Assembly (NCBI GenBank): GCA_030838885.1
Contig: JAUZEU010000133.1
Location: 1-9,873, forward strand
Reading direction: 5' to 3'
DNA length: 9,873 nt
DNA from: Bryobacterales bacterium
GTDB taxonomy: Bacteria > Acidobacteriota > Terriglobia > Bryobacterales > Bryobacteraceae
Below are positions 1 to 6,189 of this stretch, in pieces. Within the stretch, counting starts at the first letter, position 1. Each line of letters starts with the position of its first letter. Under the pieces are notes generated by a model. It was not told the origin of the DNA. It saw only the letters and a list, made by a program, of their open reading frames with translations, and did no database searches. The translations under genes were made by a program, and so were the position numbers.

Positions 1-102
1 AAAATCGCGGATCAGGCGAAGATTGTCGACCATGCGGGACAAAAGGTCACAGTCACCGGTAGTCTGAAGGATGACACCATTACTGTCGAGAGCGTTAAAT
101 AA
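1..102 (+). CDS. 3' end of a small protein, possibly exported (partial)
   Basis: Reading frame 1 is open from the window edge and ends in TAA at 100-102, giving the last 33 residues of a protein whose start lies outside. The fragment alternates hydrophobic and polar residues (KVTVTGSLKDDTITVESVK at the end), typical of a small beta-barrel or OB-like fold. The 'G-x-K-V-x-V-T-G-x-x-x-x-x-T-I-x-V' pattern resembles the C-termini of short acidobacterial exported proteins (DUF5818-like). That family link is from memory and tentative. No function can be assigned. The in-frame stop and protein-like composition make it a likely real gene end. Confidence 0.6.
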   Translation, partial: KIADQAKIVDHAGQKVTVTGSLKDDTITVESVK

Positions 103-112
103 GCATTCTTAT

Positions 113-146
113 CAGGGGAGGGCCTCAGTCGAGTGCTCTCTCCCTG
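113..146. terminator. possible stem-loop between tail-to-tail genes
   Basis: Bases 113-122 (CAGGGGAGGG) can pair with 136-146 with one bulged T at 141 and one G-T pair, leaving a 13-nt loop. It lies between the stop of the partial gene at 102 and the stop of the minus-strand gene at 162, where a shared terminator would be expected. No clear T-run follows on either strand, so termination is a guess from position and structure. Confidence 0.3.
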
Positions 147-161
147 GTTTCCTGCAGTAAG

Positions 162-449
162 CTACGAAGTCGCTCTCCGCACCTGTGAGGACGATTGACT
201 ACGGCCTATTGCCGTTTCTACGGCGTTCTTGGCCTCATTCCGCTCGTTAAAAGCCCCCAGATAAGTGAAACCGGTCCCCTTGTCGTTGGGGTGAACTGCA
301 TCAAAGGCGTGCCAGGCATCGGTCTTGACTACGTGCCCCAGTTGCCGGTCCTGATCGGCCAGCGCACAAACATCCTGTGAATGCCGCCAGGTACCGCGCT
401 TTTCCTCGTTATCGCTCTCTGAAATCCAGCTTCGGGTTGTAGAGGACAT
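162..449 (-). CDS. hypothetical 95-residue protein, unrecognised family
   Basis: I do not recognise a named family. The ATG at 449 is preceded by AGGAG four bases upstream (minus strand GCAGGAGCGAGATG), a strong ribosome binding site that supports a real gene on this strand. The core at residues 36-80 looks like a compact alpha/beta mini-domain: LGHVV, then W46-HAFDA, then GFTYLGAF (60-67), then an amphipathic helix with EAK (72-74) and AVE (76-78). The 'aromatic-LG-x-F ... EAK-x-AVE' arrangement recurs in many short bacterial proteins that carry a strand-strand-helix unit. The N-terminal ~20 and C-terminal ~15 residues are polar and probably disordered. There is no signal peptide or membrane segment, so it is probably cytoplasmic. 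Shadow coding is the alternative; the good RBS argues against it. Confidence 0.62.
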   Translation of the reverse strand: MSSTTRSWISESDNEEKRGTWRHSQDVCALADQDRQLGHVVKTDAWHAFDAVHPNDKGTGFTYLGAFNERNEAKNAVETAIGRSQSSSQVRRATS

Positions 450-455
450 CTCGCT

Positions 456-517
456 CCTGCTATAGGCAGAACACCACTTTCAGCAACCGGGCGCAACGGT
501 CGACATGCCTGCTATAG
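456..517. repeat. 10-bp direct repeat CCTGCTATAG, two copies
   Basis: CCTGCTATAG occurs at 456-465 and again at 508-517, 52 bp apart, in the divergent intergenic region between the minus-strand gene starting at 449 and the DUF2934 gene at 641. Each copy carries the palindrome CTATAG. The first copy overlaps the RBS region of the minus-strand gene; the second lies inside the spacer of the candidate promoter at 500-528. It could be a paired operator, or chance. Confidence 0.3.
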
Positions 518-528
518 TACTGTTTAAT
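500..528 (+). promoter_or_regulatory. candidate sigma-70-type promoter for the DUF2934 gene
   Basis: TCGACA at 500-505 (5 of 6 to TTGACA) and TTTAAT at 523-528 (5 of 6 to TATAAT) are separated by exactly 17 bp. Transcription would begin near 535, leaving a leader of about 105 nt before the ATG at 641. This is a consensus match only. Confidence 0.42.
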
Positions 529-640
529 CCATTTCTCATTGGGCCTTGTACTTGCTGAGGCTGATAGACCGCAGGATCAACCCTGCGTTTCGGCACATGC
601 TAAATCGCCGATCTTAGACCACCGGCAGCGGAGAGGATTC

Positions 641-829
641 ATGCAAACGCACGAAGAACGAGTCAGGCAACGCGCTTACGAACTGTATCTGGACCGGTCG
701 GGCGAGGGCGGTTCCGCGCTCACCGACTGGTTCCAGGCTGAAGAGGAGATTCGCGCGGCCGAAGACGCTGCCGTCGACGAAGCTTCGCAAGAATCTTTTC
801 CGGCCAGCGACCCTCCCGGAGCTTACTAA
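641..829 (+). CDS. DUF2934 family small protein
   Basis: A 62-residue protein. Residues 5-37 match the DUF2934 pattern: ERVRQRAYELYLDR, then G-x-GGSALTDWFQAEEEI, where the RAYE-x-Y, W30 and QAE positions are typical. The acidic tail ends in DEASQESFPASDPP (46-59), a motif recurrent at the ends of short proteobacterial and acidobacterial proteins of unknown role. The ATG at 641 is chosen because GGAGAGG (630-636) sits just upstream and the family match begins at once; a TTG at 539 in the same frame would add 34 residues unlike the family. DUF2934 proteins have no established function. It has no signal peptide and is probably cytoplasmic. The gene converges with the secreted-protein gene on the opposite strand. 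Confidence 0.85.
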   Translation: MQTHEERVRQRAYELYLDRSGEGGSALTDWFQAEEEIRAAEDAAVDEASQESFPASDPPGAY

Positions 830-835
830 ACGACA

Positions 836-863
836 AAGGGCCGACCATTTGCGGTCGCCCCTT
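836..863 (-). terminator. probable terminator, possibly bidirectional
   Basis: AAGGGCCGACC (836-846) pairs with GGTCGCCCCTT (853-863) around the six-base loop ATTTGC, with a single C-C mismatch. It sits in the 56-bp gap between two convergent genes. On the minus strand the stem is followed by TTTGTCGTTT, which suits intrinsic termination of the gene at 886-1380. The plus-strand side has no T-run, so it is weaker in that direction. Confidence 0.55.
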
Positions 864-885
864 CTGCGAGGCACTGGTTCCGGCG

Positions 886-1380
886 TTATCGGCCCCGGAA
901 GCCGTTGAAGCGGTTGTTGTTCTGGTTGTTATTCTGGTAGCCCTGACCGCCGCTACGACCCCGTTCGCTACCGCGATCATAGTTGCGATTATCCCCGCCA
1001 CCGCGCTCGTCTCGTTGCTGGCGGCCGTAGTTTTCGCGCCGGTCATTCCCGCGATAACTATTGCCACCGTAGTAACTGCCACCGTACGAGTTGCCGCGAT
1101 AGGCATTGCCATAGAAGCGGTTATCATAACGAGGGCGCTCAACCCCCCGTCTGATCCAGGACCCCGCAATCCACGATCTGCGGCCATAGTCCTGTGACCA
1201 GTACCCATCTGTCCAGTCGTAGTCGGGGCCGGGGCAAGGCGGCACCTGGGAGGTATACACGGAAGCACCGTCATAATAATCCTGACCGTATCCCCCTACC
1301 TGAATGCCAACCGAAAACCTCGACTGCGCAAACATTGAACTGCCGGCCAGGATTGCTAATGCGATTAATTTGATTTTCAT
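886..1380 (-). CDS. secreted WXXGXW-repeat protein with Gly/Arg/Asn-rich tail
   Basis: 164 residues. Residues 1-18 form a classical Sec signal peptide (MKIKLIALAILAGSSMFA, cleavage before Q19). Residues 47-75 hold PPCPGPDYDW followed by two W-x-x-G-x-W units, W56-TDGY-W61 and W70-IAGS-W75, the hallmark of WXXGXW (YXWXXGYW) repeat proteins, which are small exported proteins of unknown role. From about residue 83 the chain is low complexity: Tyr/Gly/Asn-Arg repeats (GNSYGG, GGNSYRGN), then RGG-like stretches and a QNNNQNNN run near the C-terminus, certainly disordered. C49 is the only cysteine of the mature chain. A purine-rich RBS (GAAGGAAAGG) lies about 10 bases before the ATG. It is divergent from clpB and probably periplasmic or surface-associated. 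The family call is firm; the function is unknown. Confidence 0.82.
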   Translation of the reverse strand: MKIKLIALAILAGSSMFAQSRFSVGIQVGGYGQDYYDGASVYTSQVPPCPGPDYDWTDGYWSQDYGRRSWIAGSWIRRGVERPRYDNRFYGNAYRGNSYGGSYYGGNSYRGNDRRENYGRQQRDERGGGDNRNYDRGSERGRSGGQGYQNNNQNNNRFNGFRGR

Positions 1381-1480
1381 TTCCGTCTAACCTTTCCTTC
1401 CTCTCCTAAGGGCAAGCATGTGGCCAAAACGTATCTTCATGCAACCACAATGGATATTCCCTTTATAGAGGCGTTGCGAC

Positions 1481-1544
1481 CGGTGCCTGCGCACCGCCCA
1501 GGTTGGTTTCAGCCATTCGGATGGCTGGCTGCGCTCTGTTGCGC
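1481..1544. other. cluster of three hairpins upstream of clpB
   Basis: Three consecutive inverted repeats lie in the 291-bp divergent intergenic region. The first is CGGTGC/GCACCG (1481-1486 with 1491-1496, loop CTGC). The second is CAGCCAT/ATGGCTG (1510-1516 with 1521-1527, loop TCGG), a perfect 7-bp stem. The third is GCGC/GCGC (1531-1534 with 1541-1544, loop TCTGTT). They lie upstream of the candidate clpB promoter at 1611-1639, so they are not in that transcript. They could belong to a longer leader, a small RNA, or protein-binding sites. No U-run follows them, so they are poor terminators. Confidence 0.4.
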
Positions 1545-1610
1545 CATTGGGCACTGCGACTTGCGTCAAGGAACGCGTTTTCTGGTTTCATGCAGTCCCC
1601 TGTAGCGCGG

Positions 1611-1639
1611 TTGACGTGGCCATGGATCTGCAGTAAACG
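1611..1639 (+). promoter_or_regulatory. candidate promoter of clpB
   Basis: TTGACG (1611-1616, 5 of 6 to the -35 consensus) is followed after exactly 17 bp by TAAACG (1634-1639, only 3 of 6 to the -10 consensus). It would give a leader of about 26 nt. The -10 is poor, so this could be a weak vegetative promoter or a chance match. I found no CIRCE element, HAIR (HspR) box or sigma-32-type promoter, so the heat-shock control of this clpB is not evident. Confidence 0.35.
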
Positions 1640-1671
1640 TGTAACAAGACGAGTTAGAGAGAGGCGAACAT

Positions 1672-4272
1672 ATGGACATCAACCGTCTCACCGAAAAGAC
1701 ACAGGAAGCCATCCAGGCCGCTCAGAGTGAAGCCCAGCGGCGCGGGAATCAACAGGTGGATGTCGAGCACCTGTTCGCAGCCCTTCTTTCGCAAGAGGGC
1801 GGGCTTGCCACGTCAATCCTCAAGCGCGCAGGCGCGAATCCGGACGCACTGAAAGCCAGGCTCGACCAGGAACTCGACCGCCTTCCCAAAGTGAGCAGCC
1901 CCACTGGCCCCCCTGATCAAATTTACGTCACTCCGCGCCTGAACAAACTGCTGACGAAAGCTGAAGACGAAGCAAGAAATCTCAAAGACGACTTCGTTTC
2001 CGTTGAGCACGTCCTGCTTGCGGCTTCCGACGAATCCAAAATCCTGAAAGAAGCGGGCATCGACCGAAATCGCCTCATGCAGGCTCTTCGGGATGTACGT
2101 GGCAGCCAGCGCGTCACCACGAAGAATCCTGAAGCTACCTATGAAGCCCTCGAAAAGTACGGGCGCGATCTCACCAAGAGTGCGGCTGCAGGCACGCTGG
2201 ACCCGGTTATCGGGCGCGACGACGAAATCCGCCGGGTGATCCAGGTACTCTCACGGCGCACGAAGAACAATCCCGTTCTGATCGGCGAACCGGGCGTTGG
2301 TAAGACCGCCATCGTGGAGGGTCTGGCGCAACGGATTATCCGGGGCGATGTTACGGAAGGTCTGAAAGATAAACGCATCGTCTCCCTCGATATGGGCGCT
2401 CTGATCGCCGGCGCCAAGTTTCGCGGCGAGTTCGAGGAGCGGCTCAAAGCCGTGCTCAAAGAAGTTCAGAGTTCGAACGGCGAAGTCATTTTATTCATTG
2501 ATGAACTGCACACCGTAGTCGGGGCAGGGAAGGCGGAAGGCTCCATGGATGCCGGGAACCTGCTGAAGCCCATGCTGGCGCGCGGCGAACTGCACTGCAT
2601 CGGTGCAACCACATTGGACGAATTCCGCAAGTACATCGAGAAAGACGCGGCGCTGGAACGGCGTTTCCAGCCCGTGATGGTCGATCAGCCGACGGTGGAG
2701 GACACCATCTCCATTCTGCGCGGACTCAAAGATCGTTACGAACTGCACCATGGCGTGCGCATCAAGGACGGCGCACTGGTGAGTGCCGCCGTTCTTTCCG
2801 ACCGTTATATCTCGGACCGCTTCCTTCCCGATAAAGCCATCGATCTGGTCGATGAGGCGGCGGCAAAGCTCCGCGTTGAAATCGATTCCATGCCGGCTGA
2901 GCTGGATGAGATCCTTCGGCGCACCATGCAACTTGAAATCGAGCGTCAGGCACTGAAAAAAGAGAAAGACCCCGCTTCCCGTGAGCGCCTGGAGCGAATC
3001 GAGGCCGAAATCGGCAATCTGCGAGCTGAGGGAGATGCTCTGAAGGCCCGCTGGCAACTGGAGAAGGAGTCCGTGCAAAACCTGCGCAACCTCCGCGAGC
3101 AGATCGATCAGGTGAAGATCGAGGTCGAAAAAGCAGAGCGAGCTTATGACCTGAACCGCGCGGCGGAACTGAAATACGGCAAGCTTCGCGAACTCGCGGC
3201 GAAACTGGCGGAGCTTGAATCAGTCGCTGCAGGGCCGAAAAAGCTGCTTAAGGAGGAAGTGGGCGAGGAGGATATCGCGGCAGTGGTAAGTCGCTGGACC
3301 CGCGTTCCCGTTTCTCGTCTGCTCGAAGGTGAGATGCAGAAGCTGATGCACCTCGAAGAGGAGTTGCACCAGCGCGTCATCGGCCAGGATGAAGCGGTAA
3401 CCGCCGTTTCAGAAGCCGTCATCCGCGCCCGCGCCGGTCTGAAAGACCCGAACCGCCCCATCGGCAGCTTCATCTTCCTTGGGCCTACAGGCGTGGGCAA
3501 AACCGAACTCGCCCGCGCCCTCGCCGAATACCTGTTTGACGATGAGCACAATATGGTGCGCATCGATATGTCCGAATACCAGGAGAAACACACTGTCGCC
3601 AGACTGCTCGGCGCACCCCCTGGCTACATCGGCTTTGAAGAGGGGGGGCAGCTGACCGAAGCCATCCGCCGCAAGCCCTACTCCGTGATCCTTTTCGACG
3701 AGATCGAAAAGGCCCACCCGGATGTCTTCAATGTGATGCTGCAGATTCTGGACGACGGTCGTCTCACCGACGGTCAGGGCCGGACCGTGAACTTCAAAAA
3801 CACGATTCTGATCATGACTTCAAACGTCGGCAGCCATCGCATACTCGAGTACAAGGGCGCGTTTGCCGGCTCCGCTTACGAAAATATGAAAGACGCCGTG
3901 ATGAACGAACTTCGTAGCGGATTCCGCCCCGAGTTTCTCAATCGCATTGACGAGATCATCGTGTTCCACGCGCTCACCGAAGAACACCTCAAGCGCATCG
4001 TGGACATTCAGCTTGCCAATCTGCGCGCAAGGCTGGCCGATCGCCACATCACACTCACGCTGACCGACGCTGCAAGAACGCATCTGGTCAGGACGGGCTA
4101 CGATCCGAACTACGGCGCGCGCCCGCTCAAACGCGCCATTCAGAAACAGATTGAAACGCGTCTGGGGCGCCTGATGATCTCAGGTATAGTTCACGACGGC
4201 GAAGAGGTGACCGTTGATTACGATCCGGTCAAAGACGAACTGGCGTTTGAGCCGGTACCGGTGCCAGCCTGA
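1672..4272 (+). CDS. clpB: ClpB disaggregase chaperone (Hsp104 family AAA+ ATPase)
   Basis: Cytoplasmic hexameric ATPase that threads aggregated proteins through its central pore, normally handing over from DnaK/DnaJ/GrpE. It is 866 residues, the usual ClpB length. Order: Clp-N double repeat (about 1-145), AAA-1 with Walker A GEPGVGKT (205-212) and Walker B FIDE ending E278, the long coiled-coil M domain (about 400-530) that distinguishes ClpB from ClpA/ClpC, and AAA-2 with Walker A GPTGVGKT (604-611), Walker B FDE (E677), pore loop GYIG (Y652) and C-terminal sensor-2 GARPLKR. No ClpP-binding loop was noted, as expected. Pore loop 1 reads KFRG with F250 where E. coli has Tyr, a conservative change. 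The start is set by GAGG (1661-1664) seven bases before the ATG. No dnaK or grpE neighbour is in view. The 3' end overlaps the convergent minus-strand gene by 55 bp. Confidence 0.98.
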   Translation: MDINRLTEKTQEAIQAAQSEAQRRGNQQVDVEHLFAALLSQEGGLATSILKRAGANPDALKARLDQELDRLPKVSSPTGPPDQIYVTPRLNKLLTKAEDEARNLKDDFVSVEHVLLAASDESKILKEAGIDRNRLMQALRDVRGSQRVTTKNPEATYEALEKYGRDLTKSAAAGTLDPVIGRDDEIRRVIQVLSRRTKNNPVLIGEPGVGKTAIVEGLAQRIIRGDVTEGLKDKRIVSLDMGALIAGAKFRGEFEERLKAVLKEVQSSNGEVILFIDELHTVVGAGKAEGSMDAGNLLKPMLARGELHCIGATTLDEFRKYIEKDAALERRFQPVMVDQPTVEDTISILRGLKDRYELHHGVRIKDGALVSAAVLSDRYISDRFLPDKAIDLVDEAAAKLRVEIDSMPAELDEILRRTMQLEIERQALKKEKDPASRERLERIEAEIGNLRAEGDALKARWQLEKESVQNLRNLREQIDQVKIEVEKAERAYDLNRAAELKYGKLRELAAKLAELESVAAGPKKLLKEEVGEEDIAAVVSRWTRVPVSRLLEGEMQKLMHLEEELHQRVIGQDEAVTAVSEAVIRARAGLKDPNRPIGSFIFLGPTGVGKTELARALAEYLFDDEHNMVRIDMSEYQEKHTVARLLGAPPGYIGFEEGGQLTEAIRRKPYSVILFDEIEKAHPDVFNVMLQILDDGRLTDGQGRTVNFKNTILIMTSNVGSHRILEYKGAFAGSAYENMKDAVMNELRSGFRPEFLNRIDEIIVFHALTEEHLKRIVDIQLANLRARLADRHITLTLTDAARTHLVRTGYDPNYGARPLKRAIQKQIETRLGRLMISGIVHDGEEVTVDYDPVKDELAFEPVPVPA

Positions 4273-4775
4273 TTCCCGGCGGCCGCGCTGAGCGAGCGTG
4301 ACGGAGCCGGCTCGGGGTCAGGGCTCTTGCCGGCTCCATCATTCGTGCCGCCGTTGTCAGGCTGTTGCGCGCTGGCCCCTCGCGGAATCTGCTGGGCAAA
4401 GTCGAGCCGCATCGTTTTCAGGGTAATCACTGCCTGTTGCAGGGTAATGACTCCCTGTTTCGCATCGGTCAGCAGATTCTCCGCCTGGCTGTTCAGCAGA
4501 CGGTAGAACTGCCAGCGTTGGTTGAAGGGAAATGCCCGCTGTGCCGTTACCAGCGCAGTCATCAGGCCGCCCAGCAGTGCGCTGTACTTGCCGAGTTCCC
4601 AGAGGCCGCAGGCGACAATGGCCAGCGCTACCCCGATGCTGAGCACAGTCAGCACGTTATCCCAGAAAGAGTTGAACCGGTATCGGTTGTGGCAGCACTT
4701 ACGAAATTCTTCGATCTCCTGAATGAGATCCTGCGGAATTGGACTCTGGGCAGGTACCGGCGGGGCTGGCGTCAT
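4218..4775 (-). CDS. small two-TM membrane protein, SLATT/DUF4231-like
   Basis: 185 residues. A Pro-rich start and a helix (15-38) with basic and aromatic residues lead into two hydrophobic segments, about 41-59 and 64-81, joined by a very short turn. A long amphipathic helix follows, with R80, W88, Y91-R92 and E99. This '2TM hairpin, then F-x-x-x-x-RW-x-x-YR...AE' layout is that of SLATT/DUF4231 proteins, which are predicted pore- or membrane-associated proteins, some tied to nucleotide-signalling defence. The match is by pattern only, and no partner nucleotidyltransferase or sensor gene is adjacent, so a defence role is not supported. Residues from about 131 on are Gly/Pro/Ser/Ala-rich and disordered; the last 18 codons lie antisense to the end of clpB. 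The RBS is weak. It sits 58 bp downstream of the DUF1552 gene on the same strand. Confidence 0.72.
   Translation of the reverse strand: MTPAPPVPAQSPIPQDLIQEIEEFRKCCHNRYRFNSFWDNVLTVLSIGVALAIVACGLWELGKYSALLGGLMTALVTAQRAFPFNQRWQFYRLLNSQAENLLTDAKQGVITLQQAVITLKTMRLDFAQQIPRGASAQQPDNGGTNDGAGKSPDPEPAPSRSLSAAAGNQAGTGTGSNASSSLTGS
4303..4337 (+). terminator. stem-loop after clpB, possible terminator
   Basis: GGAGCCGG (4303-4310) pairs perfectly with CCGGCTCC (4330-4337) around a 19-nt loop, 31 bases past the clpB stop. No T-run follows, so intrinsic termination is uncertain. It lies inside the low-complexity tail codons of the convergent gene, so it may only be GC-rich coding sequence. Confidence 0.3.
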
Positions 4776-4796
4776 GAAGAGTTCTCAGTGCTCTGG

Positions 4797-4805
4797 ATAT
4801 TATCA
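4797..4805 (-). promoter_or_regulatory. possible extended -10 promoter for the two-TM protein gene
   Basis: On the minus strand TGATAATAT lies 22-30 bases before the ATG at 4775: a TG-n element directly followed by TAATAT (4 of 6 to TATAAT). There is no good -35. It falls in the 58-bp gap after the DUF1552 stop, so the gene may be transcribed alone or read through from the operon upstream. Confidence 0.25.
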
Positions 4806-4833
4806 CGCCGCCCCGCCGGTTGGAAGAGACGGT

Positions 4834-6189
4834 TTACAGATCGGCCAGCTGTTTATCCGTGTCGCCGAACCGCTCCGCCGGGACGCCCATCCGGTGCATG
4901 ATCGAAAGGTAAAGGCTGCAGGCGCGCCGATTGTCGTTGCCCTTATCCATATAATCCAGCACGCGGCCCGTCTTCAGCCCGCCACCGTGGCCGGCCAGCA
5001 CGATCGGCAGTTGATCGGCGCCATGGGCATCTCCATCATAGAGGCTGGAAGCAAGCATAAGAATCGAGTTATCCAGCAGCGATTGTCCGCCTTCATCGAT
5101 AGCCTTCAGGCGCTGTGTCAAATAGGTAAATTGCTGCATGTGGAACTGGTTGGTCTTCAGATACATGGCCTCCAGCGCCGGCGCATGACCGTTGTGCGTC
5201 AGATCCAGATGCAGCGCCCCACGCACGCCTTCGATGAACTTGAAGTTCATTTGGGACAGATCGTTGTTCAGCATCAGCGTGACGATCCGGGTCTTGTCCA
5301 TCTGGAAGGCCAGAACGGTCAGATCCATCATCAGCTTCATGTGGTCTGGTATGTTCTGGGGAATTTCATCCGCAGGGCGCGGCATGTTGGGCTTGGTGAG
5401 TGTTGGTCTCCAGCCTTCCAGGCGCTCCTGTTTGGAAGCGTTATCGATGCGCTTCTCGATATCCCGGATGGATTCGAGATATTCATCCAGCTTCTTGCGA
5501 TCGCCCGAGCTGACTTTGGGCTGCAGCGAATGCGCCTCATCCAGGACTGCGTCCAGAATGCTGCGGTCGAGCTTGCGGCCCTTCCCGTCTCCTACCAGTT
5601 GATCGAAAGTCCGCGCCGGGTAGATTTCTTTGGTAGCTGGCTTGGTGGGAGAAACCCACGAAACCGACGACCCATAGAGCATCGACAGCCCGTCCTCGAG
5701 ACGCAGTTCGTTCGGTTCGATGCCCAGCGCGATGCTGGGAACAGGCGTGTGATGTCCAATACTCCTCGCCAGCACCTGGTCCATGCTGGTACCCACACGA
5801 ATGTCGTTCGCATCCAGGCTGACCTGCGCTCCCGAGAGCATATTCATCCTGCCCAGATGGGGGCTCGTCGACGAAAGCGCCGACTGATGATACAGGCCTT
5901 TAATGAAGATCAGATCCTCGCGAATCGCTGCCAGCGGAGCGGCTGAAGGGCCGAATTCTATTGACTCCCCGCTGCCCTTTGCCCACCAGTTCGCAGGCTT
6001 TATCCCGTTCGAAAAGAACATAAAGCCGAAACGCACAGGCGGCTTATTGAGGTTCGTCACCTCCGCCGGAGTGCCATCCTGCGCTCCGAAGAGCGGCAGC
6101 GACTCCAGCCACGGCAAGGCCAGGGCAATGCCCGCCCCTCTCAGAAAATGGCGTCTCGAAGCCTGTTGGAGCTGTTTCTTATTCTTCAT
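4834..6189 (-). CDS. Tat-exported DUF1552 (PF07586, HXXSHH) protein
   Basis: 451 residues. The twin-arginine signal S11-RRHFLRG followed by a hydrophobic run (IALALPWLESLPLFG) predicts export of the folded protein by Tat. The rest matches DUF1552 throughout: the N-terminal RFGFMFFSNGIKP...W region, the GTSMDQVLAR helix, and the C-terminal LLDNSILMLASSLYDGDAHG...LPIVLAGHGGG block. The family's His-rich signature appears here as H327-LDL-TH-NGH (H327, H332, H335), which departs from the usual HXXSHH. The start is the ATG at 6189, with AAGG/CAGG just upstream; the TTG at 6204 in frame is less likely. The start overlaps the stop of the upstream cytochrome gene by 11 bp (ATGAAGAATAA), suggesting translational coupling. 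The family has no proven activity; the two products are presumed to act together outside the cytoplasmic membrane. Confidence 0.9.
   Translation of the reverse strand: MKNKKQLQQASRRHFLRGAGIALALPWLESLPLFGAQDGTPAEVTNLNKPPVRFGFMFFSNGIKPANWWAKGSGESIEFGPSAAPLAAIREDLIFIKGLYHQSALSSTSPHLGRMNMLSGAQVSLDANDIRVGTSMDQVLARSIGHHTPVPSIALGIEPNELRLEDGLSMLYGSSVSWVSPTKPATKEIYPARTFDQLVGDGKGRKLDRSILDAVLDEAHSLQPKVSSGDRKKLDEYLESIRDIEKRIDNASKQERLEGWRPTLTKPNMPRPADEIPQNIPDHMKLMMDLTVLAFQMDKTRIVTLMLNNDLSQMNFKFIEGVRGALHLDLTHNGHAPALEAMYLKTNQFHMQQFTYLTQRLKAIDEGGQSLLDNSILMLASSLYDGDAHGADQLPIVLAGHGGGLKTGRVLDYMDKGNDNRRACSLYLSIMHRMGVPAERFGDTDKQLADL

Noticed and set aside
539..640. TTG-initiated extension of the DUF2934 gene
   Set aside because: Adds 34 residues unlike the family, while the ATG at 641 has a good RBS; the extension also covers the probable leader.
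720..1274. 184-residue Thr/Ala-rich frame on the minus strand
   Set aside because: Overlaps the WXXGXW protein in another frame; its low complexity mirrors the repeats of the true gene, which has a signal peptide and family motif.
1560..1570. CTTG-CGT-CAAG as a HAIR (HspR) operator
   Set aside because: Only 4-bp arms with a 3-bp gap; HAIR has CTTGAGT and ACTCAAG arms separated by 7 bp.
1560..1604. CTTGCGT...CCCCTGTA as a sigma-32 type heat-shock promoter for clpB
   Set aside because: The two elements are 30 bp apart, about twice the normal spacing, and CCCCTGTA matches the -10 only in part.
1420..1605. Small plus-strand ORF upstream of clpB
   Set aside because: Its translation shows no motif, has no convincing RBS and runs through the hairpin cluster; non-coding is more likely.
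2491..3078. 195-residue minus-strand frame inside clpB, and similar ones at 3144-3593 and 3409-3717
   Set aside because: Antisense shadows of a full-length, highly conserved ClpB.
4218..4775. Reading the SLATT-like gene as part of a defence system
   Set aside because: No nucleotidyltransferase, SMODS, SLOG, TIR or other sensor gene lies nearby; the neighbours are clpB and the PSD-DUF1552 pair.
4723..5946. 407-residue open frame on the plus strand
   Set aside because: Fully antisense to the DUF1552 gene, which has a clear family match and Tat signal; the plus-strand translation has no recognisable domain. It is a by-product of GC-rich third positions.
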